A stretch of 64,000 nucleotides of DNA from Neorhizobium huautlense (GCF_030811685.1 NZ_JAUSRF010000012.1:1-64000), one strand, 5' to 3'. Positions 53,968 to 63,354 are shown, counted from the first letter of the stretch. Numbers and translations: made by a program. Notes: generated by a model not told the origin, from the sequence alone.

Positions 53968-54004
53968 TTGCCGTCAGCCGTGAACGGAATATCGCGGGGG
54001 GACA

Positions 54005-54028
54005 AAAAGGGGCCTTGCGACCCCTTTT
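54005..54028. terminator. Bidirectional terminator
   Basis: AAAAGGGG and CCCCTTTT pair around CCTTGCGA, with A/T tails, between the quinone-reductase gene and the leftward porin-like gene. Confidence 0.8.
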
Positions 54029-54145
54029 CGCCGTTCGCAAGGTCAACCTCGGCGGCGGGCGAGGATGCCTTGATCTGCAGCGCGCCGCCAGGTGTGGCCT
54101 GTTAGGAGCGGGCGCTGCAAATTCCTCAAGTGTCGGTGGATCGGA

Positions 54146-54787
54146 TCAGAATTTGACGGCGAGGCCGAGCTTGACCACGCTCTGGTCGAAATCGACATTC
54201 ATGCCGCGCACGATTTCCTTGGTTCCGAAATCGCTGTAGCGATATTCGCCGCGCACGAAAATCTTGTCGGTGACCGCGTAATCGACACCTGCGCCGGCCG
54301 TCCAGCCGCTGAACGTCTCGCTTTTGTCGATGCCGCCATACTGGATGTGGCCGTTGGCCATCGTCCAGCCGGCGGTGCCGAACACCATAAGGCGGTCGAA
54401 GGCGTAACCGATGCGGCCGCGTGCCGAACCGGCCCAGTCGGTGCCGAAAGTGCGATAGCCGAAAAATTTCTCGTCGTTGGAATTGTACTCGATATCGCCT
54501 TCGACGCCGACAACGATGCCGTTGCCGAACTGCCAGTTATAGCCGGCGAACGCGCCGAACACGCTACCGTCGAAATCCTGCTCGTCATGGAAGCGGCGGG
54601 CCTTGGTGGTAGAGCCATCCAGCCAGCCGGCACCACCGGAAATACCGACATAAGCGCCGGTCCAGGTGAAGGCAGGCGTTTCGAACTCGACCGGCGGAAC
54701 GGCGCTCTGCTCGATCAGGTCGGCCGCCATCGTCATGGCCGTCGAGGTGAGAAGGAAGGCCGAAGCCAGGGCGATGATCTTGTGCAT
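54146..54787 (-). CDS. Outer-membrane beta-barrel protein (Omp31-like)
   Basis: A 213-residue exported protein with signal peptide HKIIALASAFLLTSTAMTMA (cleavage before ADL). The mature protein is an eight-strand barrel: FTWTGAYVGISGGAGWLDGS, VFGAFAGYNWQFGNGIVVGV, ARGRIGYAFDRLMVFGTAGW and terminal DQSVVKLGLAVKF with the C-terminal Phe typical of barrels assembled by BamA. It resembles the Omp31/RopB heme- or surface-protein group. Convergent with the quinone-reductase gene, and its upstream region is very AT-rich. Confidence 0.9.
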   Translation of the reverse strand: MHKIIALASAFLLTSTAMTMAADLIEQSAVPPVEFETPAFTWTGAYVGISGGAGWLDGSTTKARRFHDEQDFDGSVFGAFAGYNWQFGNGIVVGVEGDIEYNSNDEKFFGYRTFGTDWAGSARGRIGYAFDRLMVFGTAGWTMANGHIQYGGIDKSETFSGWTAGAGVDYAVTDKIFVRGEYRYSDFGTKEIVRGMNVDFDQSVVKLGLAVKF

Positions 54788-55763
54788 GTCTCTCTCTCCG
54801 TAATGTGATGACGGAGGTCGTAATGCGGCAATTTTCGAAAATCCAAGGTATAAATACGATTAACAGGTGATTAATTGTGTATTGATGTTGATTTATTAAG
54901 TACAAATATCGTCTTTGTATATCGAAATTGATAAATATACCCTATTATTATAAAAATATGAAGTAACGCAAAATTTGTACTTTGTTTTTATTGTGGCGCG
55001 TTAATGTCGTCAGATTGTGTATTCTGTGTTGTTTTTGTGGCGCGCGCCGTGGGTGCCGGGCATGTAATGCCGTGGCGGGATGTTCTGATGATTCGATTCT
55101 GCAGGATTTTGCGCTGCCGTGTGTCGGCTCGTTCTTATGCCGCTGCGCCCGGTGTTTCGACCGCATTCGTGGCGGTCGATCGTGTGCCTGTCCGGGAAGC
55201 GTCGAGCTGGCGTAGTGCTTGATCAGGCCGGCGTCTTGCCGGGCTCATTCGCTGACAGGTCGGAAGTCCGCTGTGTCCGTCGCGGAGCGGGGACGCTTTG
55301 ATCGGTGGAGTATCTGTCGGTGCTGGGTCTTTGTTGCTTGTCGTCATGTCCTGCGACATGGCCGCCGCAGGAATTTGAGGGCTTATCCGCGGATGGTCGC
55401 AAAACTAATCGTGTTTATTTCAGGATAGGCAAATATTACCCATCTCGCAAATATGATGCTGAATAGCATTATACCCAATACGATCCATGGATTTACTCTG
55501 ACCTGCACTTCACGTCTCCAGACTATGCTTGTGCATTAACGTTTCGTGCGAAGATCGGCCATGGCTGGCTAGTTGCGGTCCGAAAAAAGTTCATGCGCGT
55601 ATTGCGGGTGCTTGGGCCATGGTCGAATTTTGGTCTCTCCCAATGGGTGAACGCTGGCTGGCGATCCGGTGCGGCTATCAATCATCGGCAGTAGATCGCG
55701 TGTTTTTGGTTGTTTCTCGTACATTTTCTCGCTTGCGTTGTGGTTGCGATTCGAGGGGTAGGC
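54788..55763. other. Long region without supportable genes
   Basis: Almost 1 kb. The first 200 bp is strongly AT-rich and holds the promoter of the leftward barrel gene. The rest has mixed composition and several short overlapping frames on both strands, none with a ribosome site, family similarity or consistent codon use. It could contain a small RNA or decayed genes; none was recognised. Confidence 0.5.
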
Positions 55764-56560
55764 ATGGATTATCAGTCGGCCGGTTCGGTCCTCGAGGATC
55801 GATATATAAAAGCATGCCAGTCTGTGGATCGTACGATCGCGACGGAAGACGAGATGCGCTCGTCCTGGAGCCTGTGCCAGGACGTCTACATGTTTGGAGG
55901 GCGCACGGCCCTCAGGGTTTGCCATCAGGTCATGATGATGGCCAACAAAAAGGAGCTTAAACGCATTCTGGATTTCCCGTGCGGGCATGGCCGGGCGCTG
56001 CGGTATTTACGGGCGGCTTATCCTGATGCGGATATTTTTGTGTCCGATATCAACGAGCCCGGTGTGGAGTTCTGCCGCACGCAATTCGGCGCGAGACCAT
56101 TCCGATCCTATGTCGAGCTTGAAAACACCGAGCTGACGCCAAGCATGGATCTGATATGGTGCGGATCGCTGCTGACGCATCTCGATGAGCGCCGCTCGAA
56201 ACTGCTGATTCATAAGTTCCTGATGCCCTGGCACCGGAAGGCATCTGTCTATTCACCACCCATGGACGCTTTTATCCGCGTTATGTTCAGGCGGAACAGC
56301 CGATCATGGAGCGGGGCAGGTGGGACAATATCCTGCGCGACTATTATCGGACGGGATATGGTTATCACGTCTATCCGGGGCGGGAGGCGCAGGAATACGG
56401 CCTGTCGATGACCTCGCCGGGGTGGGTTTTCGAGCAGCTTCACAGTCGGGATGATGTGACCACGCTCTTTCATGCCGAAAAAGCCTGGCATGGACAGCAC
56501 AATGTGACGGCCATCGTGAAGCGGCATCTGCACACCTGGTTTGATCCGACCGCTCTGTGA
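55764..56560 (+). pseudogene. Class I SAM-dependent methyltransferase, frameshifted
   Basis: The first frame (from the ATG at 55764, ribosome site AGGGG) gives a methyltransferase with the SAM-binding motif ILDFPCGHGRALRYLRAAYP, then IFVSDINEPGVEFC and DLIWCGSLLTHLDERR. Near 56219-56222 the frame must change: the correct continuation (DALAPEGICLFTTHGRFYPR) is in another frame that stays open to 56560. Total length 797 bases equals 266 codons minus one base, so a single-base deletion (or sequencing error) explains it. The intact protein would have about 265 residues. Substrate unknown. Confidence 0.85.
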
Positions 56561-56671
56561 ATGGCGGCTGATGCGGGGATGCCTGCGCGCTTTCAAAGTT
56601 TTGGAGACTTGGATGCGTCAATCACTATTGTTGCGCCCGTTATTTGTGCAGCTTGACGAACTCAAAAAACG

Positions 56672-57148
56672 TTAAGGTGTGGCTGGTCGCGGACGCGTGG
56701 CTTGAAGCAGCTGGTCGAGTTTCATATTGACTTCGCCGTTGCCTGTTTTGATAGCGTCAATTTGAGGTTGGACCTTTTCGATGGCAGCAGATACGGCCCG
56801 ATCGGATACCTGCTGCGCATCCATTCCCAAGTCAAACCATTGGGCACCGTAGGCCATCACCGCGATTGCCACTGCGAGCACGCCGATGCCTGTCCCGATG
56901 ACCGTTGATCTCATGCCTGAGGTCGATTTTTCCACATGGTCCAGGCGCTGGTTCATGAGACGAAGTTCGCCAAGAAGTTCGGCAAACTTCGTGTCGGTGC
57001 GGGCTTCAGCAGCGCCGATTTTTGCGTCTACTTCACTCAAGTCGGTATCGCTTCGCTTTCGTGGTTGTGCGGATTCTAGCGCAAGAGTGGCGTCCCGCAA
57101 AGCGTCTTCGGCTCGGATCGGAGTGACGTTGCTATTTGCCGGCGCCAT
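56672..57148 (-). CDS. Hypothetical coiled-coil membrane protein
   Basis: A 158-residue protein with a helical, charged N-terminal half forming a coiled coil (SEVDAKIGAAEARTDTKFAE, LLGELRLMNQRLDHVEKSTS), one membrane helix (STVIGTGIGVLAVAIAVMAYG) and a C-terminal helix (EKVQPQIDAIKTGNGEVNMK). The design resembles small phage- or plasmid-encoded membrane proteins and DUF-type tethers, but no family is recognised. Ribosome site GGAG. The ATG lies inside the end of the upstream gene (17-base overlap), so the two genes are co-translated. Confidence 0.72.
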   Translation of the reverse strand: MAPANSNVTPIRAEDALRDATLALESAQPRKRSDTDLSEVDAKIGAAEARTDTKFAELLGELRLMNQRLDHVEKSTSGMRSTVIGTGIGVLAVAIAVMAYGAQWFDLGMDAQQVSDRAVSAAIEKVQPQIDAIKTGNGEVNMKLDQLLQATRPRPATP

Positions 57149-57464
57149 CTTTCAGCTCCTGAAGGAAAGTGCTTCTGATGTCATTATGGGTATTCTTTAG
57201 CAATTCCAAGGATGACTTTGCTATTTCTACGGCCTGGGAGTTCGCGGTCTTGCTGCCGACAACGTCGCCCACATGCATTTTGCTGATCGCAGTCGATACG
57301 TTGAAAATTGCCGAATGCGTTTGGAACATCACACTTAACAGATTGTCCACCTGAGCGGCGTTGAGTTGCAAAGGCTGGCGTTGAGCGGCAGCGATCGCCC
57401 ATGCCGCTTGCAGCAATTCTGCCTCGGCATCCGGATTTTCTGTCGTCGGTTTTTCTTCAGTCAA
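57132..57464 (-). CDS. Hypothetical helical protein, possibly TTG start
   Basis: A 110-residue helical, soluble protein, acidic at its start (TEEKPTTENPDAEAELLQAA) with a long amphipathic part (NLLSVMFQTHSAIFNVSTAI, then SLELLKNTHNDIRSTFLQEL). The TTG at 57464 is preferred because a GGAG lies eight bases upstream. A longer frame starting at 57518 would add 18 residues including LLSGC, which resembles a lipobox but lacks a proper signal peptide. Its end overlaps the coiled-coil membrane gene. Function unknown. Confidence 0.62.
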   Translation of the reverse strand: MTEEKPTTENPDAEAELLQAAWAIAAAQRQPLQLNAAQVDNLLSVMFQTHSAIFNVSTAISKMHVGDVVGSKTANSQAVEIAKSSLELLKNTHNDIRSTFLQELKDGAGK

Positions 57465-57675
57465 TTTGTAATCTCCGCATCCGGAAAGGAGAGTAATATC
57501 CTGGATGCCTGACATCAAGGGTGTGGCCTGCGCCTCATCGATCCGGTTAGAGGGCGTTATAAGTCGATTGCCTGGCTTCAGGTCCTGTCGTTCTTTCCAT
57601 GTCAGTTTATCAGCTGTTTCGGCAATCTGTCATGATCTTGCGTGCTTAAAAATAACTGCCTTCACCTCTTGCGTG

Positions 57676-57745
57676 CCCTTCCTTTTTCCAATATCTCCGA
57701 CGGCGGGACACCTCTCCCCAACGAGAGGCTAATTACCTGGAAGGG
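57676..57745 (+). promoter_or_regulatory. Structured serC leader (serC RNA motif candidate)
   Basis: CCCTTCC (57676-57682) is the exact complement of the serC Shine-Dalgarno GGAAGGG (57739-57745). Between them a hairpin CCTCTC-CCCAAC-GAGAGG (57711-57728) follows GGCGGGACA. Position, size and the GACACCTCTCCCC segment agree with the serC motif described upstream of serC in Alphaproteobacteria. Sequestration of the ribosome site suggests translational control. Confidence 0.65.
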
Positions 57746-57752
57746 TATACAT

Positions 57753-58934
57753 ATGGCCAATGGCACCGCGAAGCCGGACGTACGTCCGAATAATGCTCAT
57801 TTTTCTTCTGGCCCCTGCTCGAAGCGCCCCGGTTGGTCGCTCGACGCTCTCTCCGATGCCCCGCTCGGTCGTTCGCACCGCGCCAAGGTTGGCAAGGACA
57901 AGCTGGCGCAGGCTATCAATCTCACCCGTGAAATTCTGAACGTGCCGGCGGATTACCGCATCGGCATCGTTCCCGCCTCCGACACCGGCGCCGTCGAAAT
58001 GGCGATGTGGTCGCTACTCGGCGAACGTGGCGTCGACATGGTTGCCTGGGAAAGCTTTGGTGCCGGCTGGGTGACCGATGTCGTCAAGCAGCTGAAGCTC
58101 AAGGACGTCCGCAAGATCGAGGCCGATTACGGCCTTCTGCCTGACCTTTCCACGATCGACTTCGATCGTGACGTGGTCTTCACCTGGAACGGCACCACGT
58201 CTGGCGTCCGCGTTCCGAATGCCGATTTCATCCCGGCAAACCGCAAGGGCCTGACCATCTGCGACGCGACCTCGGCCGCGTTTGCGCAGGACATGGACTT
58301 TGCCAAACTCGACGTCGTGACCTTCTCCTGGCAGAAGGTGCTGGGCGGCGAGGGCGGTCATGGCATGATCATTCTCAGCCCACGCGCTGTCGAACGCCTG
58401 ACGACATACGTTCCGGCATGGCCGTTGCCAAAGATCTTCCGCCTGACCTCGGGCGGCAAGCTCTCGGAAGGCATTTTCAAGGGCGAAACCATCAATACGC
58501 CGTCGATGCTCTGCGTCGAGGATTATATCGATGCGCTCGAATGGGCAAAAACGGTCGGCGGCCTCGAAGGTCTGATCGCCCGCGCTGATGCCAATGCCAA
58601 GGTCATCTTCGATTTCGTCGAAGCCAATGACTGGATCGCCAACCTCGCCGAGGTCGATGAGACCCGTTCCAACACCTCCGTCTGCCTGAAGATCACTGAC
58701 GCCGACGTTGCTGCTCTCGATGCCGACGCACAGGCAGCTTTCGCCAAGGGCATGGTCTCGATCCTCGAAAAGGAAGGTGTCGCGCTCGACATCGGCGCTT
58801 ACCGCGACGCTCCGTCCGGTCTGCGCATCTGGGCCGGCGCCACCATTGAGACGGCCGATATGACTGCCCTGATGCCGTGGCTGACCTACGCGTTTGAAAC
58901 GCAGAAGGCCGCGCTCAACAAGGCTGCTGCTTAA
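57753..58934 (+). CDS. serC: Phosphoserine aminotransferase
   Basis: A 393-residue pyridoxal-phosphate enzyme making phosphoserine from 3-phosphohydroxypyruvate and glutamate. The N-terminus [20 protein letters not shown], the cofactor-lysine region [18 protein letters not shown], and TNTPS-like [14 protein letters not shown] are typical of the long alphaproteobacterial type. The ATG at 57753 has GGAAGGG. First gene of the serC-serA pair, preceded by a structured leader that should control its translation. Confidence 0.96.
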   Translation: MANGTAKPDVRPNNAHFSSGPCSKRPGWSLDALSDAPLGRSHRAKVGKDKLAQAINLTREILNVPADYRIGIVPASDTGAVEMAMWSLLGERGVDMVAWESFGAGWVTDVVKQLKLKDVRKIEADYGLLPDLSTIDFDRDVVFTWNGTTSGVRVPNADFIPANRKGLTICDATSAAFAQDMDFAKLDVVTFSWQKVLGGEGGHGMIILSPRAVERLTTYVPAWPLPKIFRLTSGGKLSEGIFKGETINTPSMLCVEDYIDALEWAKTVGGLEGLIARADANAKVIFDFVEANDWIANLAEVDETRSNTSVCLKITDADVAALDADAQAAFAKGMVSILEKEGVALDIGAYRDAPSGLRIWAGATIETADMTALMPWLTYAFETQKAALNKAAA

Positions 58935-58952
58935 ATTTCCAGTGCATGACTT

Positions 58953-59038
58953 CGTCATCCTCGGCCCCGTGCCGAGAATCTGACCACATCGACAGGACCG
59001 ATCGGTCGCAGATACTCGGGACAAGCCCGAGCATGACG
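58953..59038. repeat. Intergenic palindromic repeat, copy D
   Basis: Left hairpin CGTCATCCTCGGCCCCGTGCCGAGAAT, right hairpin ACTCGGG-ACAAG-CCCGAGCATGACG. More diverged than copies A-C (several compensated changes). It lies between serC and serA within one operon. Confidence 0.82.
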
Positions 59039-59080
59039 GCGGAGAGGTTTCAATAAAACCCCTTTTAAGGAGCCCAGAAA

Positions 59081-60676
59081 ATGGCACCTCGCGTACTCGT
59101 GTCCGACGAACTGTCGGAAACCGCCGTCCAGATTTTTCGCGATCGCGGCGTTGAAGTCGATTTCCAGCCGAAGCTCGGCAAGGACAAGGACAAGCTGGCC
59201 GAAATCATCGGCAATTATGATGGTCTCGCCATCCGTTCGGCCACCAAGGCGACGGAAAAGCTGATCGCCGCCGCGACTAACCTCAAGGTCATCGGCCGCG
59301 CCGGTATCGGTGTCGACAACGTTGACATTCCGGCTGCATCGAAGCGCGGTATCATCGTCATGAACACCCCGTTCGGCAACTCGATCACGACGGCTGAACA
59401 CGCCATCGCGCTGATGTTCGCCGTTGCCCGCCAGCTTCCGGCAGCCGATGCCTCGACGCAGGCCGGCAAGTGGGAAAAGTCGAAATTCATGGGTGTCGAA
59501 ATCACCGGCAAGACGCTCGGCGTCATCGGTGCCGGCAATATCGGCGGCATCGTCTGCAAAAAGGCCATCGGCCTCGGCATGCATGTCATCGCTTACGACC
59601 CCTTCCTCTCGGTTGAACGCGCGCAGGAAATGGGCGTCGAAAAGGTCGAGCTGGAAGAACTGCTGCCGCGCGCCGATTTCATCACCCTGCATGTGCCGAT
59701 GACCGACAAGACCCGCGGCATTCTCGGTGCCGAAAACCTCGCCAAGACCAAGAAGGGCGTTCGTATCGTCAACTGCGCCCGTGGCGGTCTGGTTGATGAA
59801 GCAGCACTTGCCGAAGCCATCAAGTCCGGTCACGTCGCCGGTGCCGGTTTTGACGTGTTCGAAGTCGAGCCTGCAACGGAAAGCCCGCTTTTCGGCCTCG
59901 AAAACGTCGTCTGCACGCCGCATCTCGGCGCTTCCACCACGGAAGCCCAGGAAAACGTCGCCCTGCAGGTGGCCGAACAGATGTCGGATTACCTCGTCAA
60001 GGGTGCCGTCTCCAACGCCATCAACATGCCGTCGATCACGGCCGAAGAAGCGCCGATCCTGAAGCCGTTCATTCGTCTCGCAGACGTTCTCGGCGCATTT
60101 GTCGGCCAGGTTTCGGACGATCCGATCAAGGAAATCGAGATCCTGTTCGACGGCCAGACCGCGACCATGAACACCCGTGCGCTCACTTCGGCACTGCTGG
60201 CCGGCCTGATCCGCAACCAGGTGGCAGACGTCAACATGGTCTCCGCGCCAATCATGATCAAGGAAAAGGGCATCGTTCTTTCCGAGGTAAAGCGTGATAA
60301 AACAGGCGTTTACGACGGCTACATCAAGCTCACGGTCAAGACCGAAAAGCAGACCCGCTCGGTTGCCGGCACGGTCTTCTCTGACGGCAAGCCGCGCTTC
60401 ATCCAGATCAAGGGCATCAACATGGACGCCGATGTCGGCGCCAACATGGTCTACATTTCCAACACCGACGTGCCCGGCATGATCGGCTTCATGGGAACGA
60501 CCTTGGGTGATGCCGGCGTCAACATCGCCAACTTCCAGCTCGGCCGCGAAGTCGGTGGCGGCGATGCTATCGCGCTTCTTTATGTCGACGCGCCGGTCTC
60601 GCAGGAAGTCCTAGACAAGCTGACCGCCAACCCGGCGATCAAGCAGGCCCGTCCGCTGGTCTTCAACGTCGAATAA
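59081..60676 (+). CDS. serA: D-3-phosphoglycerate dehydrogenase
   Basis: A 531-residue enzyme oxidising 3-phosphoglycerate to 3-phosphohydroxypyruvate, the first step of serine synthesis. Long (type 1) form with substrate and nucleotide domains (KTLGVIGAGNIGGIVCKKAI), catalytic Arg and His regions (VNCARGGLVDEAAL, VVCTPHLGASTTEAQENVAL), an intervening domain and a C-terminal ACT domain (PGMIGFMGTTLGDAGVNIAN) for serine feedback. The operon order serC-serA places the two steps together. Ends at a strong terminator. Confidence 0.97.
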   Translation: MAPRVLVSDELSETAVQIFRDRGVEVDFQPKLGKDKDKLAEIIGNYDGLAIRSATKATEKLIAAATNLKVIGRAGIGVDNVDIPAASKRGIIVMNTPFGNSITTAEHAIALMFAVARQLPAADASTQAGKWEKSKFMGVEITGKTLGVIGAGNIGGIVCKKAIGLGMHVIAYDPFLSVERAQEMGVEKVELEELLPRADFITLHVPMTDKTRGILGAENLAKTKKGVRIVNCARGGLVDEAALAEAIKSGHVAGAGFDVFEVEPATESPLFGLENVVCTPHLGASTTEAQENVALQVAEQMSDYLVKGAVSNAINMPSITAEEAPILKPFIRLADVLGAFVGQVSDDPIKEIEILFDGQTATMNTRALTSALLAGLIRNQVADVNMVSAPIMIKEKGIVLSEVKRDKTGVYDGYIKLTVKTEKQTRSVAGTVFSDGKPRFIQIKGINMDADVGANMVYISNTDVPGMIGFMGTTLGDAGVNIANFQLGREVGGGDAIALLYVDAPVSQEVLDKLTANPAIKQARPLVFNVE

Positions 60677-60714
60677 CCGGATAAAAGCAAGAACCTCTGA
60701 GGGGTACCAGGAAA

Positions 60715-60743
60715 GGCCCGGTGTGGTTGCACCGGGCCTTTTT
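60715..60743 (+). terminator. Intrinsic terminator of serA
   Basis: GGCCCGGTG-TGGTTG-CACCGGGCC followed by five T residues. Confidence 0.9.
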
Positions 60744-60827
60744 GCGTTCCTGGACTGGTTTTGACTGCTCCCGGAATCGGCTAAATTCCCGCCAAAGGTG
60801 CTTCGAATAAAACTTCGCGCAGCTACC

Positions 60828-60856
60828 TTGCATAACATGATACCGTGCTATATACA
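60828..60856 (+). promoter_or_regulatory. Promoter of the padR operon
   Basis: TTGCAT, 17-base spacer, TATACA, about 25 bp before the GTG start. Recognised by spacing only. Confidence 0.45.
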
Positions 60857-60880
60857 CAATTTAAGCGAGAGGTTTCGACC

Positions 60881-61204
60881 GTGGATTCACTTCATGTCCA
60901 GCTGCGAAAAGGGGTTCTCGATCTCTGTGTTCTGGCCGTTCTGTCGCGAGGCGAAAGTTACGGCTACGAGATTGCCAGCACCCTCGTGAATGCCGTCGGC
61001 ATGGGTGAGGGCACGATCTACCCCCTGATGCGGCGCATGCAGTCCGATGGACTGGTGGCGACCCGGCTTGAAGAATCCAGCAGCGGGCCGCCGCGCAAAT
61101 ATTACAGGCTGACTGCGCTCGGGCAGGCGGTTTTCGAAACGCATCGCCGTGACTGGCGCGCCTTTTCCGGTGCCGTCGACACGCTTCTTGAGGATATGAC
61201 ATGA
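60881..61204 (+). CDS. PadR-family transcriptional regulator
   Basis: A 107-residue winged-helix regulator: LRKGVLDLCVLAVLSRGESY, GEGTIYPLMRRMQSDGLVAT and GPPRKYYRLTALGQAVFETH are the PadR signatures. The GTG at 60881 has GAGAGG eight bases upstream and starts MDSLHVQLRKG, the family N-terminus. It is coupled to the DUF1700 gene by an ATGA overlap. PadR-DUF1700-DUF2807 operons are common and are thought to sense membrane or envelope stress, with PadR repressing the set. Confidence 0.92.
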   Translation: MDSLHVQLRKGVLDLCVLAVLSRGESYGYEIASTLVNAVGMGEGTIYPLMRRMQSDGLVATRLEESSSGPPRKYYRLTALGQAVFETHRRDWRAFSGAVDTLLEDMT

Positions 61205-61773
61205 GCAGGGGTGACTTTTTGCGCCGTTTGCGGCGTGGACTTGATGGGCTGTCAAAGGATGAGATCGAGGAGATCGTCGCCGATTATGCGTCGCATTTTT
61301 CCGAATCCGGCATGGATGGCCGCAGCGAGACGGAGGTGGCAGCGGCGCTCGGCGATCCTGACCGGATTGCGCGGGAAATCCGGGCGGAAAGAGGCTTGCG
61401 GCGCTTCGAGCAGCATTGGAGCCTGACCAACCTGTTTGCCGCGCTGATGGCGCTTTCAGGGCTTGCCATCGTCGATCTGTTTTTCCTGCTGCCGCTTCTG
61501 CTTGTCGTGGTCATCACCGCCTTCGCCTTTGCCATCGTGCTTCTGGCGCTGGGTGCTGCCGGGTTGAAGGTCATCGTCACGGCACTGCTTCTGCCGCCTG
61601 GCATGGCGGCGACGGATGTGCTGGCGAGCCTGTTTATCGGGGCCGGGCTTATCTCGTGCCTCATCGGCGGCGGTGCGCTGCTTTTGATGGGCATGGGAGC
61701 GGGCGTTCGCATTTTTGGTCATTATGCCCGGCTGCATTTTCGCGTCCTGCGGCAGGACCGCCGGGAAATCTGA
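61201..61773 (+). CDS. DUF1700 (HAAS) membrane protein
   Basis: A 190-residue protein with an N-terminal DUF1700/HAAS helical domain (DFLRRLRRGLDGLSKDEIEE, then AALGDPDRIAREIRAERGL) and three to four membrane helices (about residues 75-170). The HAAS domain is thought to interact with PadR-type regulators, linking membrane state to transcription. Start overlaps the padR stop (ATGA). Confidence 0.92.
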   Translation: MSRGDFLRRLRRGLDGLSKDEIEEIVADYASHFSESGMDGRSETEVAAALGDPDRIAREIRAERGLRRFEQHWSLTNLFAALMALSGLAIVDLFFLLPLLLVVVITAFAFAIVLLALGAAGLKVIVTALLLPPGMAATDVLASLFIGAGLISCLIGGGALLLMGMGAGVRIFGHYARLHFRVLRQDRREI

Positions 61774-61817
61774 ACGACGCAATCGTAGAATTCAAAACGG
61801 TCTCGGGAGATTGGGAC

Positions 61818-62525
61818 ATGACACGCAAACTGGCATTCGTAGCAATGGCGGGGTCTCTTGGTGCTGCCGTCTTTCTGTCGTTGGGTTTTGCCCTTGCAGG
61901 GCCGAACTGGCACGATAGCGCGCGGCTTTGGATCTCGGACAAATCCACCTGCGGACCCACCACGTCCGATCGTGAGCGTATCACGCTGCCGCTGACATCC
62001 ACCGACAGGTTTGTGATCCGCATGCCGGCCTCGGTGCATTTTCAGCCCGGCGGCGAGCCGCAGGCCGTCATCAGCGGCAGTGCCGCTGTGCTGGATCACG
62101 TCCGTATCGATGGCGGTGAACTGAGCCTCGATTGCGATCCCGGCTGGTTTTCTTCGCGCGTCGAGGTGCAGCTATCGGGTCCGCCGATCACCCGCTGGGA
62201 AGTGCGCGGCAGTGGTGATCTCGTTCTTGCGCAGGTCGATCAGCCCCGGCTGGACATGGTGATCAAGGGCAGTGGTAGTGCGAGGGCGACGGGAAGGGCG
62301 GAAGTGGTCGATGTGGCCATTTCCGGTTCGGGCGACGTGATGTTCGAAAAACTGGTGGCGAAATCCGTTCAGGTGGAGGTTCGCGGTAGCGGCGATGCCA
62401 GCGTGATGGCGGAAGTGGATGCCGATGTCCTTGTTGCCGGTAGCGGCGATGTCGATGTTTTTGGACCGGGCGTGTTGCGGCGGCAGGACGTGAAAGGCAG
62501 CGGGAGCATTTCGCAAAAGCGCTGA
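61818..62525 (+). CDS. DUF2807 putative auto-transporter adhesin-like protein
   Basis: A 235-residue exported protein. The ATG at 61818 has GGGAGA upstream and a membrane or signal segment (LAFVAMAGSLGAAVFLSLGF). The rest is a beta-helix-like array with six [VI]xGSG[DS] repeats about 20 residues apart (VRGSGDLVLA, IKGSGSARAT, ISGSGDVMFE, VRGSGDASVM, VAGSGDVDVF, VKGSGSISQK), typical of DUF2807 (GIN) domains. Function unknown. Last gene of the PadR operon. Confidence 0.9.
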   Translation: MTRKLAFVAMAGSLGAAVFLSLGFALAGPNWHDSARLWISDKSTCGPTTSDRERITLPLTSTDRFVIRMPASVHFQPGGEPQAVISGSAAVLDHVRIDGGELSLDCDPGWFSSRVEVQLSGPPITRWEVRGSGDLVLAQVDQPRLDMVIKGSGSARATGRAEVVDVAISGSGDVMFEKLVAKSVQVEVRGSGDASVMAEVDADVLVAGSGDVDVFGPGVLRRQDVKGSGSISQKR

Positions 62526-62592
62526 TGCCGGTGCCGAGTTATGGTCCCGGCAGGTTGGCGCCGGGACCATTGTCACATGTGGCGATCAACCG

Positions 62593-63354
62593 TCAGCTGG
62601 CGAGGCCGCCCGCCATATCGATCACGCCGCCCGACATGTAGCCGGCATTCGGCCCGGCCAGAAAGCCGACCAAGGCGGAAACTTCCTCCAGCGTGGCGAT
62701 GCGGCGGATGGCGTGCATGTCGAGAAACGCGTCCGGTGCCGTCGTGCTGCCCAATGCCTCGACCATCATGTCGGTCGGCATCGCGCCCGGCTGCACCACG
62801 TTGACGGTGATGTTGCGGCGGCCGAGATCGCGGGCGACACCACGTGCATAACCGTTGATGGCGGCCTTGGTGCCGGCATAATCCGCCACGCCGGGAATGA
62901 GGGCATACGTACCGTTCAGCGAACCGATGAAGATGATGCGGCCGCCATCGGACAGAACCTGGGACGCTGCGCGGGTGGTGGCGATGGTGCCCAGCACATT
63001 GATTTGCCACTGCCGGTCGAGGGCTTCCGTGTCGAGGTTTGGGTCATCGACCGTCTGGCCCTTTGCCACCACGGCGGCATTGTTGACGAGAATGTCGAGC
63101 TTGCCGAAATGCGCGATCACCTTTTCGATCAGCGGCTTTGCTGCCGCCATGTCCGCCTGGTCGCTCCGGATCGCCAGCGCCCGCACGCCCTTCGCCTTCA
63201 GTTTCTCCACCACAGCCTCGGCCTTTTCCGCCGAAGCGACATAGGTGATGGCCACATCGGCGCCGAGGTCGGCCAGCGTTTGTGCAATCACTGCGCCTAG
63301 ACCGCGCGATCCGCCGGTCACCAGCGCCACCTTGCCCTTCAATGAATTCGACAT
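62593..63354 (-). CDS. Short-chain dehydrogenase/reductase
   Basis: A 253-residue classical SDR: NAD(P) motif KVALVTGGSRGLGAVIAQTL, NNAAVVAKGQ, catalytic Ser in IIFIGSLNGTYALIPG and YAGTK (YxxxK), with a C-terminal MSGGVIDMAGGLAS. The ATG at 63354 is preferred to one 10 codons earlier. Divergent from the TetR gene, with TetR-type operators in the gap, so probably repressed by it. Substrate unknown. Confidence 0.9.
   Translation of the reverse strand: MSNSLKGKVALVTGGSRGLGAVIAQTLADLGADVAITYVASAEKAEAVVEKLKAKGVRALAIRSDQADMAAAKPLIEKVIAHFGKLDILVNNAAVVAKGQTVDDPNLDTEALDRQWQINVLGTIATTRAASQVLSDGGRIIFIGSLNGTYALIPGVADYAGTKAAINGYARGVARDLGRRNITVNVVQPGAMPTDMMVEALGSTTAPDAFLDMHAIRRIATLEEVSALVGFLAGPNAGYMSGGVIDMAGGLAS

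Noticed and set aside
54948-55428. Several 60-77 codon frames in the AT-rich gap
   Set aside because: Mutually overlapping, Cys/Arg-rich and without ribosome sites.
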